Assembly: GCF_047495875.1 (NCBI RefSeq)
Contig: NC_092497.1
Location: 4,721,437 to 4,785,436 of the forward strand
DNA length: 64,000 bases
Direction: 5' to 3'
DNA from: Pithys albifrons albifrons
Lineage: Eukaryota > Chordata > Aves > Passeriformes > Thamnophilidae
Translations under genes and position numbers: made by a program
The notes under the pieces: generated by a model
What the model was told of the DNA's origin: nothing
Databases searched by the model: none
What the model saw: only the letters and a program-made list of their open reading frames with translations
In this document: one piece after another, positions 36,521 through 49,044 of the stretch
How positions within the stretch are numbered: position 1 is the first letter of the stretch
Layout: every line of letters starts with the position of its first letter

Positions 36521-37230
36521 TGTGCTGGTTTAAAGGTAAACTAGCAGGAGAAACGAACCTAGTACAAAAGTGATTATAAGTCAGAGTTACAATTTAATTA
36601 AAATATTACAATAAATGCAATTATACCAAGAGAAAATTGTTTTAACCCACAAAACACAGAAATATAACCCAGCACCCTGCAGTGCAAACAGAGTGGCGTT
36701 TGTTAGCCCCTGTGTGCTGAGCCCACATGGCTCCCCTGAGTCCAAAGTAAAAAGAGGGGTGCAGATGACAGTCGCAGTCTGGTCAAGAGTGGTGGCTGCA
36801 GCCTTGTTGAGGTTCTGGTCCTTCTCTGGATCCAATGAGTGGTAACAGAAGTCCTAAAATCCCAAAATTATATACCCTCAGGTTCAGGTGGGAGCACCCA
36901 GTACCTCCCCAGGGAGGTGAGTTCCACATTGCGTGATCTGATTCTGTGAGTCATGGGGTATTTTGGAATTGTTGCTGCCCTGTTAACAGACATGCCCCCT
37001 CAAGCTGGGTGTGCTAACGACTTCCTGGGGGTGTGTGTTATCACAGCTTTTATCTCATAGGCTTCTTTAACATCCAGCTTACATTCTGAGGGGTCGGGTG
37101 TGCCTTGGGCAGCTGCTGCAAATGGTCCATTGTTAAAAGTTTGTGAGAAATGACATAGCGGATTTAGAATACACACTTTTGGTCACACCCACACTGTGAC
37201 AAACTGGTCCCAGCTTGCTGAACTAGGACA
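36521..37230 (-). mobile_element. Solo LTR, about 710 bp, minus strand
   Basis: On the minus strand it runs from TGTCCTAGTTCAGC (at 37,230) to CTTTAAACCAGCACA (at 36,521), so it has TG...CA ends. A TATATAA box lies at 36,869-36,876 and an ATTAAA poly(A)-like signal near 36,593, in the right order for U3-R-U5. There are no viral genes beside it and the flanking bases (CTCAG, TTTAG) do not form an exact duplication, so it is an old solo LTR. A related fragment is at 49,526-49,600. The opposed ORFs at 36.6-36.8 kb are not genes. Confidence 0.72.
36869..36876 (-). promoter_or_regulatory. TATA box of the 36.5-kb LTR
   Basis: TATATAA-type box on the minus strand about 355 bp from the LTR 5' end. 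A candidate retroviral U3 promoter element; activity unknown. Confidence 0.5.
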
Positions 37231-38844
37231 TTTAGGTAAGTCCTTAAATTTTTTGGGATAAAAACAGATATTTGCATTCCATATGTACTCCAGGTCAAGG
37301 ATATTCTCAATCTTGAGTACCTAGTTGAGATTTAACAGAAATATTCTGTACATCAAAACTTCTCTGAGTTTCAGTTTGAGGTCATCTCTAAAGCACAGAA
37401 ATAACCGACCATGTGTAAGTCAGAATTATGGGAGGTTAAGTGCAAATGAAAACGAGATCTTCAGAAAGACAGAGGAAAACAAAATCATAGCAACAATTAA
37501 AATTAAAATGCTTAAATACCAGTGTGAAAAAAAAACTAGAAATCAGAATAGGTTTCTTCTTTCTGCATCCTCAAAGTATTTTTTTATTTAATATTTCTGG
37601 TAATGAAATCTTTACTGGTATCAAAGCTTTAGCCATATTTTTACTGTTTTGATTTTTTTCTCCTTTCTGCTGTAGTGCAATCTTGAAGAAAATAGATAAT
37701 ATTTTCTTAGTTCATTGTTATCCTGCAGAGAAAAGAATTTATATAATAGCATTACAGCCCAAACTGATCCCAAGTCTATAATAAGATTCTAATTTTGTTG
37801 TTGTGCTTTCAGGTCATTGAGCTTTCTTGTAAGGGTAAATTGTTGTGATCATCTTGTCCTTTGGGGAACTCATGTCATACTCAGTGTGGTTTGAAAACTA
37901 CCACTAAACAAGGCAGAAGAGGAGCTATTTCTTATGCTCTGCTTGGGTAATATGGAAGCAATCAACAGATACAAACCAAAACCTCCAACATTTCAGCAAG
38001 CCCCAGATTGCTTTCTGTTTAGTTACTTTTTCATTTCTTTGCTTTTCAGCTTGTGTCTCTCCTTTACTCTCTTTTCCTGGAAGTGGGTCTGTGTGTATGC
38101 CTGTGTATGTAAGCATGTTTGAAAAATTCCAGGAGATTGTATTTTTGTTATAAACATGTAAGAATTCTTAAGAGTCCATTTAGTATTGTTATAGTCAAAT
38201 GACCCGTTTAAAATTTCCATTACCTGAATCTTATCCAGATAGTTCAAAACACAGCCTAATTGTATGTTTTTATTGACATTCTTCATGTTTCATTTATTTT
38301 AATAATTTTCTTAATAGTTTTTCACTATTTAGGCAGTAAAAAACCTTGTATAATTTGATGAGGTGTCAGAAGAAGGTTCTCAATCTGTCTCATGATATCT
38401 CTTTGAGGTAAAAGTGGGAGTGGACATGTTCAAAAACCTGTAATCTGGGCTGAAGCAGACATATTTTCCCCTTTTTTTCTCCTCCTCCCCCCCCCCCCCC
38501 CCTCACTCCTCCTCCTTCCCCCCACCCCCCTTCCCCCCTTTTACTTTGATGTAGAGGGAAAATTCTAATATTGCTTCCCAAGCACTGTGTGCTGGGTAAG
38601 CATCACTTACCCAATTCAAATGCACTGAGATGGGAGGCAGTTTCATGGCACACACGTGGGTTTGGGGTGGCTTCTGCATATTGAAGCCATCAAAAGTCTT
38701 TAAAGACACTCAATGCTGCCAACAGCCACCTCCTGACTCAGCTCTGCACAAGCTCTGCAATTCCTAACACAAGTACCTATGTTTGATGCTATGATTTTAA
38801 CATTATGTTTGACATTAGACTCCTGAGCCTGAACTAAGTCACCT
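37231..38844. other. AT-rich non-coding DNA, no gene seen
   Basis: Contains the C-rich tract at 38,480-38,540. No gene or retroelement recognised. Confidence 0.6.
38480..38540. repeat. C-rich tract (minus-strand quadruplex potential)
   Basis: A 16-C run (38,487-38,502) followed by CTCC and further C5-C6 runs. The minus strand has more than four G runs within 60 bp, so it could form a G-quadruplex; the plus strand could form an i-motif. Confidence 0.85.
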
Positions 38845-39361
38845 CTGGAGTGTTGTGTCCATTTCTGGGCTCTTCAGGGCAGGAGGGACATGATGCTCCT
38901 GGGACAGATCCAGTGGAGGGCTATAAAGATGATAAAGGGACTGGAGCATCTCTCTTATGAGGAAAAGCTGAGGAAGCTCTGCCTGTTCGGCCTCAAGAAG
39001 AGACACTGAGGTGGGACTACATCAATTTCTGTCAGTGCCAGCAAGAAGGTTCCAGTGGGTGGACCAGACTCTTCCTGGGGTTGTCCAGCAATGGAACAAG
39101 AGGAATGGGCAGGAACTGATGGACAGGAAGTTCCACCTGTACATGAGAAAGATTTTCATTCCTGTGCAGTGACCAAGCACTGGAATAGATTGTCCAGAGA
39201 GAGTGTTGAGTCTCCCTCACTTCAGTTATTCCAGAACTGTCTGGACACACTCCTGTGTCATGTGCTCTGGGATGGTCCTGCTTGAGCAGGGAGGTGGGAC
39301 CAGGTGACCCACTATGTTCCCTTCCAACCTGACTGATCCACTGACTCTGTGATTCTGTGAA
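38845..39361 (+). mobile_element. CR1 LINE 3' fragment, plus strand
   Basis: Contains GAGTGTTGTGTCCATTTCTGG, the usual ECCVQFWAP-like region downstream of the CR1 reverse transcriptase, then the C-terminal coding region and 3' UTR. It ends with CTGTGATTCTGTGA, a degenerate octamer tail, at about 39,360. The subfamily clearly differs from the 59.6-kb copy. No intact frame. Confidence 0.88.
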
Positions 39362-40565
39362 CTTGAGCTTAAAAGTGGTAATTTGTCTGTCCACAATCAT
39401 TTTATCCACAATAAATGAAGCATTTTCTGAATCATAGTATTGCTGCAGCATATGTCTTCCTAGCAGAAACCATCAAGGTGTCGTATTTTCACAACATATC
39501 GTTTGTAAATTGCTTGACAGTTATTTCTCCCATTATTATTTATCATGTTTCACTCCTCATAAACTGGATGGAAAAAAAAGGTTTATTTTCTGGTTAACAG
39601 GGCCTAATAAGAAGATGTCTCTTGATAAATGGCAGGATATGAATCAGGGTATATTGCACATTGTGAAACATTTTCCCGTAGTAAAAGTGCAACAAATAAT
39701 AATTCTATCAGCTTTATTGGATATTGGTTGCTCAGACCCATATGTTAAATGGATCTCTTACAGCACCTATCAAATCTACCATAGCTGTAAAATACAGATC
39801 TCTAAGCCTTCAGCACCTGCTTTTTATATGAAGAGGTAAGGATAAGAAGTTTTTATCCAGCAGGGAAAACAACTGATACTGTGTATCAGGAGTGGAGGGA
39901 AAAAATGCTGTAAACTTAAAGCAAAGATGTGCTTCATTATTGCAAATACGAAGAACGACATGTTCTTGGGAGAAACAAAGCCTGTAATAGTGTCTACAGT
40001 CAATTCCACAAAAGTTATTCCCTCTGTTTTTTTAGTTTTGTTTTTTTTTTCTAAATAAGAGTAATAATAATAATAGCAACAGTAATAGTAATAATAACAG
40101 TGATCATAATAATAATTAGTGACAACAGTCATACCAGTACTAGGTCTCCTGAGTGGAAGGCAATCTGCTCAGAGACCTATGCCTAGACTAAGGAGTGAGT
40201 CTACACCACACACTACCCCAGTGTCTGCAGCTCTTATTTGTCTCCTCTCCCCAGTAGCACTCCTGAGCAATAAGTATAGTAACAAACTACAGTAAATCCA
40301 CACAAACATCACCACAACAATCTAAGGCATTCCATGGCACACACCAGACTTGGGCAGAAATATATCCTATTTGTAATGAGTTCCCTGAGGCAGGGAGGCA
40401 GCCTGTTTTAGCCTCTTCTACAAGTGGGGAAAGCATTTCTTGATGGTGGTTTAACAGCATGTCTGATAATTATAATACAACCCAACACTGAGTGGGTCTA
40501 CACTCTGAGTATCTCTGGAGGCAAGTTTGTGTGACTTCACTTTGGTAGACACAGATTACTTCACA
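39362..40565. other. AT-rich non-coding DNA with an AAT microsatellite
   Basis: An imperfect AAT/TAA repeat lies at about 40,062-40,118. Nothing else recognised. Confidence 0.6.
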
Positions 40566-41087
40566 TAATCATAGACTCACAGAATTATAGAGTGTTTTTG
40601 GTTGGAAGAGACCCTAAATACAATGTAGTTCCAACCCCCTGCCATAGGCAGGGGCACATTCCAGTATCCCAGGTTGCCTCAAGCCCTGTCCAACCTGGTC
40701 TTGAACACTTCCAGGTATGAGGCATCCACAACTTCTTGGTAACCTGTTCCAATTCCTCACAATCATCACATTAAAGAATTTCTTTCTAGTATCTAATCTA
40801 AATCTACTCTCTTTCAGTCTGAAGTAATTTCCCCTTTTCCTGTCAGTACATGCCCATGTAATTAGTCTTCCTCTATCTTTCTTGTAGGCTTCCTTCAGGT
40901 ATTGGGATGATGCAGTTAGTCACCCCTAAACCTTTACTTTTTCAGGTTGAGCAATTCCAGTTCCCTCAGCCTTTCCTCATAGCAATTACAATTCCCTCAG
41001 CTTGGAGAGGTCCTCTGTTCCTCTGATCATTTTGATGCTCTTCCTCTGCACTCACTCCAACAGGTTGATGTCCTTCCTGTAAGCATA
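40566..41087 (-). mobile_element. CR1 LINE 3' fragment, minus strand
   Basis: Starts AATCATAGACTCACAGAATT, then TTGGTTGGAAGAGACCC, a CR1 3' end in reverse, and runs about 520 bp back through the 3' UTR into the ORF2 C-terminus (reverse complement of the VEC...-type segment near 41,050). 5'-truncated. Confidence 0.9.
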
Positions 41088-41914
41088 ACTACACAGAGGT
41101 TGGTACAAGACATCGTCTGACATTAATAGTTACAGCCAAAGAGAGGGCTCAAGCCCTTATACGTAGATATTTGTGCAGTTTAACAGTGAGCATGATCACT
41201 CAGAAACATTGAAACATTAGAATAACAACTCCCAGTACGGTGACCATAGGTGATTTGGAAGAAAGTACAGTCTATGTTATTGAGGTATTATAAACAAGGG
41301 GACCTTTCTTTGCATACAGAGAGAGTGTAGCTATATAAATTTAGGGTTAGAGAACATTCTCTGGTGTATTTTATATATTGAGATAGATTTATACTAGGTA
41401 AGTAACTTCTCAAATAAAACAAAACAAAACAAAAAACACAAAAACAAACCCTCACTTGACAGACAGTCTGCATAAGACAAAAAATGATCAGCACAGTTTA
41501 TTCCCTGCCTCTGGGGCTGCCTGACATAGTAACTGGATGTAACATTTGTGGTAATGCATTAACAATAAAAGTTTACCATCCTTGACATTTGAAACGTTTT
41601 GATAATGGAGATACTGCTCAGTACAAGCCCTTTCATGAAGTCCTCTCAACCCACTCACTAAGCAGACATAAGACTGAGGGTGTTGCAAGGTATTTTTCAA
41701 AACGATTCTTACTTTAAGTATTTTTGTGGAGGGAAAGTGAATTACTCTTATGGCTGTTTTCTCACATAGCACGGAATTTTCATAGAGTACAATTTGGGAA
41801 GCAGACAAAAGGCAGAAAAGCACCAGTGTACCCATCAGGGACAATCTGTACTTTGCATATTACATAGAAAAATGGAAAAAAAAAGGCACAAAAACAACCA
41901 ACCAACCACCCTGA
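41088..41914. other. Non-coding DNA, no gene seen
   Basis: Contains a CAAAA-rich run at about 41,414-41,448 and an ACCA-rich run just before the RTE remnant. The 118-codon minus-strand ORF at 41,488-41,844 has no recognised motif. Confidence 0.55.
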
Positions 41915-42930
41915 ATCACCTTGTCCACGAGCTGCTTTTTGCTGATGATGCCGCCATCATTGCTCACACAGAAGCAGCTCTGCAGGGCTTAACATCCTGC
42001 TTTGCAGAGGCTGCTGAGCTTTTTGGGCTGGAAGTCAGCCTGAAGAAGACAGAAGTTCTCTACCAACCTGCACCTCAAGAAGTCTTCCATCATCCTCACA
42101 TCACCATAGGCAATTCAGAGCTTAAGTCAGTCCAGCAGTTCACCTATCTGGGAAGCATCATTTCCTCAGACGGTAAGATTGACAAAGAGATAGACAACAG
42201 GCTAGCAAAGGCATACAGAGCCTTGGGAAAACTCCATAAAAGAGTCTGGTCCAATAAACACCTGAAGAAAAATACAAAGATTAGTGTCTACAGAGCCATT
42301 GTACTGTCTCTTTTATATGGGTCTGAATCATGGGTCATCTACCACCACCACCTGTGGCTTCTCGAATGCTTCCATCAGCACTGCCTCAGTTCAATCCTAA
42401 ACATCCACTGGTCTGATTATGTGACCAATGTGTCTGTTCTGAACAGGCAGGGGTCAGCAGTATTGAGGCCATGCTGATGAGAACACAGCTGTGCTGGGCA
42501 GGGCAAGTCTCCAGGATGGAGGATCACCGCCTCCCGAAGATTGTGCTCTATGGAGAACTCACCACCGGCTGCCGCAAGAGAGGAGCCCCAAAGAAGAGAT
42601 ACAAGGACTCCCTGAAACAACACCTCAGCCTTGGCCATATTGACGGCACTCATATGGTCTACTCTGGCCTCCAATCGAGATTCATGGAGACACACCATTC
42701 ACGACGCTGCTGCTTCCTTTGAGAATAATGGAGAGTCAGTCTTGAGGAGAAAAGACAATGCAGAAAAAACTGTTCCTTGCCAATGTCACCTAGGGAGACG
42801 TTCCGCTGTGTCTTTTGTGACTAGACCTGCCTATCCTGTATTGGCCTTTTAAGCCACCAGCACGCTTGCAGCAAGCGTGGGCAGTGCCCTTCTCAAATCT
42901 TCATTCGCGAAGCCTAGACGGGATGATGAC
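41915..42930 (+). pseudogene. RTE-clade LINE, 5'-truncated reverse-transcriptase pseudogene
   Basis: Encodes the last third of an RTE polyprotein. It opens with LLFADDAA, the reverse-transcriptase catalytic motif C (FADD at 41,938-41,949), followed by LFGLEVSLKKTEV, the FTYLGSIISSDG motif, the SLLYGSESW motif typical of the RTE/BovB region after the active site, and a C-terminal CCHC finger (about 42,803-42,864). The frame changes near 42,447, 42,650 and 42,727. A TAG interrupts the finger and the normal stop is lost, so the frame reads on to 42,916. The 3' end matches the RTE derivative at 9,176-9,500. Motifs A and B and the endonuclease are missing by 5' truncation. No clear target-site duplication was found. 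Confidence 0.88.
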
Positions 42931-45900
42931 AGAAGGCTGGGAGGTACGTTGTTTCCAGAGTTTAAATATCCTAGGAGGAGTAGAGTTGTGGGCAAAATCC
43001 ATGCTCCTCTTTACTACAGCTATCATTGAATCAAGCAGCAATGCCTGGGAGCTAAATTAAATTGCTGTTGAAGCCCATTCATATTTGAGAAGAGGCTCAG
43101 CCCTTTCAGCAGTGCTTGACCCCTGCAGCATGACACCACAGAAATTTGAACTCTTCTCTGCCTCCTTTGCAAGTGGATACTGAGATTAATGAAACTCTAT
43201 AGCCTTAGTGTTACTCTGGAGAAGGTCTGATTAGTTAATTGGATTTTAAAGCCTATAAATATCATATATTATTAAGCATATATACTCTGTGCATTTGAGA
43301 CTCTGGTAATGAGAAAAATACTGAAGCAGTATATAAGTTTGTTGGCACCCCTATTATCTTTGAATAGAAGCACCCATAGTAAATAAGTGGGTTCTGTCTG
43401 AGGCTTAATGAGTCTAAAATAGCAAAGTGTGGCAATGGAAAGAGCTACTTACTGGTATCATTATTGTTATTTCTGCAAGCACAGTCATAGAGATCCAGAT
43501 TCATGACATTTTCATTTGTGAAACAGAGGATTTTCCTTTGAGGAGGATATCTGCAAGTCTCAGGAGTTTCACAGATTGTGAAGAAACTTGATCTGATTGG
43601 CTGTATAAAATGGACAATTCTAATTTTTTTCCATGACAAAGCGGGCACTTGCTTTCTATAAGCACAATAGTTCATAAAACACCTCTTGATGACTACTTTA
43701 TCTGATAACTACAATTACCTGCAATGGGAAAAAGAGGGTGACGTTTCTGTTAGGAGAAATCATCAGAGCCAGATACAAGCTACACTACCTCTAAAATAAT
43801 CTACCTTTTTTTTTTCCTCTTTTCTCCTACTGCTGCATGTCTCCAAATATCTGAAGAAGGCAGTGGGGGGAAGAATAACCCCATAAAAACACTCTTCTGC
43901 AAAATAAAAGAGAAAACATGGTAAAGATTAAACCTTTTCTGACAAAAGACTTAATATTGCTACCTAATTGCTTAATTTTATTGGGTTTTTCAACGATATG
44001 GATGACACCACACAGTCAAAAAAAATTTGAGTGTCTTTTTGACCTTTGGTTGGTTCATTAGGTTTTCTGGGGGTGACTGATGACTGCCATTGATTTCAAA
44101 GTGACTCTGATGATGATGTGTATGTGATATGTGTCTTGATTTTTAAAAGAACCTATTGTTGGCCTTACCCTAAGTATTACAGGTCAAAAGTACAATTGTA
44201 GTGAGAGTAAAGTTAAGTCACTGATGAGTGAATGAGAGGAAAAAAAAATCCATGTATGACAGATATTGAGATTTTTTTTCAGGCAATGCTTAGAAAATAT
44301 CTTGTATCTAAGAAAGGCTGCAGCACCTGAGCCTTTAAAATTAAGATCAGTCACAAGTTCACCAGCCAAACATTTGAGATACCCAAAATGATCAATTTTG
44401 AAAGTATTGGCCACACATAGAGATTTAAAAAAAAGAAAAAAAGTGAACATAACACTCTCAAAACATATGTTAAATTTTCCTTCAGTAATGAGCAGGATTT
44501 GCAATGGTATTCTCACAGAGCTGAATTCACTTTGTATAAATTTTAGGGAAACTACACTATTCAGAGACTGGGGTGATTTGAAGAATGACTAGACTTGATA
44601 ATTATTTTAACAACCTGCTCCTTTGTAGCTCAAAATGAAAGAAATTACATTACCGAGACTATTTTAGGCAGACTGGTCAATCACTACATCTATGAATCTC
44701 TGAGCACCATGGAACTATGTTGTATAACAAGAACTGCCAAAGAGTTTACATTTCTTGGGTAATTGTTTTTAAACTTGCCCTTCAGAAGATGTATGTAGGC
44801 ATTGTGGAAGATCTGAAAGTCACTGAATCATCTGTACTCAAGCACACTTTGTAGAAATGCTGTGAAAACATCCTGACATAGAGCCTTGTCAGTGCATTTC
44901 AGCCCTGATCTCATTACAATGCTCAGATTCCCTCCAACAAAAACTGCCCAGCTCTGCCAAATTCTGCCAGCACGTGGTGGTGGTTTCATTGTACAGACTC
45001 AGATGAAATGCCAGTTTTATTCCTGTGGGTGACCCATGTACAACAAGTTTTGAATGAAAAGGAAACAACTCCCTTAGTAGGGAGGTAGGATAGATAGGAC
45101 ACCCACCCCAAGGGCTCAATATATGTCAGAGGTATGTGACAACTCTGTATGACACTGTATTGCGCTTTTGTGGGGTGGTCAGCATTGCATCTAGAATGTT
45201 TCATTTAATGCAGCTTATTAATTTTTGAAGGTTCACAGTATAGATCAAAAATATTTCATTTCCTTCTATCTAATCTTCAATTTACAAATATGCTTTGGAT
45301 AGTTTTCTCTGGATTTGACAAGTATTATAAGATTACATTGTATAACAGACAAATATAAAAACTTAATTGGTTATCTGCAGAGTGATTTTAACTTGAAAGG
45401 AGATGTGCTATCCAGCATATTCCATGTGGTAGATGGAACAAAAATGTTAGCAATTAGTTCAAAAATTTTTGTCTCTTCAAGGACAGTTTATGCATACTTA
45501 AATATACTTTTAAAAATTAACTTGACTCATAGCTTGAAAAAAATAAACACCTACATCACTTATTTGTCTCACCTCTTAATAAAGTCTAGACAAATAGTGG
45601 CACAAATATGGCTGACAGAGTGGCCAAACATGGGCAAATAATATATTTAAATTATTTAAATGATAGTTCTTAGCTTTATCTGTTGGTTTGTTCTGCTGTT
45701 TTTTTATTTCATTTATTGTATAATGAAATTCAGTGTAGTCTCATGAGAATGACTTTACAACTGTGTTGCCAGAGGCAAACAAACACAGTACAGACGCTTA
45801 AGGGAGTTAAAAAAAAAAAAAAAAAAGGTAATATTTTACTGATGTTACAAGAAAAAAAAAAAAGTCAGGACAGGAGCTGCATCCAGGGCTTTTTCCTGTG

Positions 45901-46317
45901 TTAAAAAGTGCTTCTCCCATATATGGGGCAGTTACAATTTTAAACATATAGATTTTATTTCTGTGGGTTTCAGTGACTGGGAATGTGACAGCGTAATTCC
46001 TGACAGATTGCCCTGAGCGTGTATCTGATCTTTCCTATTGCTGCCTCCACAGTTCACTGAGAGGAGATCAGAAGGCCTGAGGTTGGCAGGTGGCAACGCA
46101 AAGCACACAAACCAAAGGGTTATGTTTCACAGGTTTTTTTTCTATTTTTTTCCTTTTTTTTTTCTCTCTCCTCCCTCTCCTTATGACTGACTTTCAACAG
46201 TTTGGCCTGTACAAGTCCCCATCTGCTCTATCCCCAACTCCAAAACTGACAAGCCTGTGCAGTTAATTTATATAGAAGCCTCAAGCATTGGATTATTGGA
46301 ATTAAAGCTGTGCTGCC
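42931..46317. other. AT-rich non-coding DNA, no gene seen
   Basis: About 3.4 kb without a recognisable gene or retroelement. Poly(A) runs lie at 45,809-45,826 and near 45,851-45,863, and there is a CCTCTCC/T-rich stretch at 46,132-46,182. Confidence 0.6.
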
Positions 46318-46375
46318 GACCAGCATGGGTCATGAACCTGGGCCCCCCATTGTGCTGGGAGCCAAATACAGGGCT
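46318..46375 (-). mobile_element. Possible ancient amniote CR1 3' end, minus strand
   Basis: On the minus strand the words CCCAGCACAATGGGG and TTCATGACCC resemble, from memory, the CR1-type 3' UTR common in turtles and crocodilians. It is divergent and only about 55 bp, with no terminal repeat visible, so the call is tentative. Confidence 0.4.
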
Positions 46376-46784
46376 ATTCACAGAGTGGGGTGTCTGGAGC
46401 AACACAGCTTTATGGCTTCTTGCCATCGAGCATTTAGTCTCTGTCAACTCAGTATTTTCACACGGATGAAGATGCCATTAGTCTTATTTTCACTCAATAT
46501 AGCTGGGAAGTTATAATCACACATTAATAAAAATAGGGACAATCATCCAGCATTTCATAAATCAGCCTTTTCTCCACTATATTCTGTATAACCATAACAG
46601 ATGGGTTGGTTGAGATGGGCCAACAGAGACTGGTGATTTGCTGGCAAAAAAAAAATTATGACAGCTGGATTGCACACGTATAAAACCACACATGGTCTTA
46701 AATTTAAGTAACATTTTAGAAATGGAGGATTTGAATCTGGCCCCACGAGTTGGAACTTGATCTACCACCTAAAAATATTAGGTA
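46376..46784. other. Non-coding spacer
   Basis: Nothing recognised. Confidence 0.55.
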
Positions 46785-47340
46785 TTACGCTTCAATTTGC
46801 TGATCTTTAACATTTTCATTAATGACCTAGGCATAAAAATGCAAGAGTGTACTGACACAATTTGCTGATAACACAAAGTGGAAGCATTTTCTATCTAGAA
46901 GAGACAGGATTATTGTGAGGGGAAAGCTGTGTGACCCAGAGGAGTGATAGAAGTGGAATTAAATGCAATTGTAAAAAGTGCAAGGTCATATCCTTAAGGA
47001 CTAATAGCAAGGCTTTTTGCTACAACACATCAGCTGGAAGGCAGGAAAGAAATCTTGGATATATCAGCCACTTGCAGGGTGATTATAAACTACAAAAGTC
47101 ATGTAATTGTGTATAAAATGAATGTCACTTCAAGAGGTATTCAGAGTGATTTGTTTATCAGGGGCATGGAAGCATTGAAAGTAATATAGAAGATACAAGT
47201 GAAATATCAGTTAAGATTAGCTGTAATGTCTTATGGGTGATGATAGCAAGTTCAAATTGGAATAGATGTAGAGCATATGTATCAGGCTGGTCCTATCAGA
47301 GAAAATTAGAGACAGTTTAATTTCTTCAGCCTAAATGAAA
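46785..47340 (+). mobile_element. Ancient CR1-type LINE fragment, plus strand
   Basis: The stretch around 46,806-46,880 still reads as a reverse-transcriptase remnant: an FNIFINDLG-like segment, then TTTGCTGATAACACAAAG where CR1 elements encode FADDTK (here a D codon has become N). The following ~450 bp follow the order of CR1 ORF2 downstream of motif C but are heavily decayed. More divergent than the other copies, so an old insertion. Confidence 0.7.
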
Positions 47341-49044
47341 GTAGAGTTGTGACAAACATATGTGCATATGCTGATAAGAAGTAAAGGAGCATAAAGAATG
47401 GTGAGGAAGAACCATTTAAAATAAAAGACAGCGAGGGAAAAACACCTAATGGGAGTTTTCTGGAAAGGAACATATTCCGCCTAGAAGTTAGATGATGATT
47501 ACTGATTAATAATGAATATACAGAGGCTGCAGGACTCCACTCTCTCCCTATGCTGTCCTGTCCTGTCCTCTTCTCTTCTCTCCTCTCCATCCATGTGATC
47601 ACACAAGGACTAGGTACACTTGGGCAGGTGGAATGTCAGTGAGAAACATCTTTGTCTCCTGTTATCAGTGCATTCAACCTGCTAGTAACCAGATCAGAAA
47701 ACTATTTTTTTTTTCTGATTGTACCCAAAAAACCTGAAAGGGCAGAGGTCCTTACCCAAGACAAGAGAACTTGTACAACTGATGGGCAGAGTAAGCATTT
47801 GTATTTTCTATGAGAGACCTTATTGATTTCACAGGACTACGAGCTTACAAATGCAGAGTACACTAATAACAGAAAAGAAAGTGAGTCAACATAAGACACC
47901 TAATCCCTAGAAGACTAAAGAAATTGAAAACTGTTAAATCCTATTGCAGATGAGCTGTAGTGTAATTTTCATTTAAGCTATTTACTCATCATGTAGGTAT
48001 AGCTTTTCTGCAGTCTGCAGTGTGCCCCGTCATCAGATTATGAAGTGCAAAGTTCAGTGGATGTTCTAGAAAGAAAGTAGTAATGAATGTGGATACAGAT
48101 CAAAAGAGTTCTCTATCACTAGAGACAGTGGAGAAAAACAACCATTGCTGTAAATGTCATATCAACATTGGGAAGCAAGAGCAAATCATCTGTTTTTCAT
48201 GGGTAGGTCTCAGTGTCTAGAGCTGTATATGAAAATGTGCAGTCATTTTGAATTTAAAACAAATATTTTCTTGGATCACTTTAAGCCATCTGTGGTCTAA
48301 GCTGTTCCCTTCTTTCACTGTCTCCTTCCTTCCACCACTTTATTTGGTATACTCAGGTGCAACACCTGTTCAGAGATGGATGACTTCTTGTTACCAGCCT
48401 GTTTTTTTAGGGTCTGAACTGAGGTGCAACAGAAACTTTTTCATTTGCTTTGATAATTTTAATTAATTTGCTAATGCTCATAGGGCATAAGAACTGAGTA
48501 TTTGTATTCTCTTTTTCATTGTCTTAGGCTGTGAGATCTTCTCTTACATTGTCACGGTCTGTCCTTTTTGAGAATATGTGTTCTACTATGGATTTGCACT
48601 CTTTTTGATAAAATACTATTAAGAAAAATTATTAGAAGTATCTAATCAAGCTTTCAAAACATAAAAAGTGGTTAGAAAAACAAATTAAAAAAATCCAAAC
48701 AGTAGTAAAGCAGAAATTCAGTAAGTGCAAAAACTCATATTATGACCCAGAATCTTATCAAAAAATTCTATCTGTATTTCCTTACATGGGAAAGTGCTAT
48801 CTCTTTTTATATTCATCTTGACTCATCGGTTACATTTTAATGCATGTTCTTTGAGCAGCCTCAGAAACAGCTTCAGTGAGGATGAAGTGACAGGTCTCAG
48901 ATGGTGAGTGTACACTCAGTTTACCTGAGATAAGTAATAAATCAATTATGTTGATAAATGTTTTCAGTGACAGTTTCCCTTAGAAGAAGTGGATGACGTG
49001 TTTATTAAGCAAACACTCCCACAATGTGAAGTCCAGGCACCTGA
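47341..49044. other. AT-rich non-coding DNA, no gene seen
   Basis: A CTGTC/CTTCT pyrimidine-rich patch lies at 47,549-47,588. No gene recognised. Confidence 0.6.

Noticed and set aside
36587..36845. Overlapping ORFs of 76-82 codons on both strands
   Set aside because: Contained entirely inside the solo LTR, with no viral protein motif.
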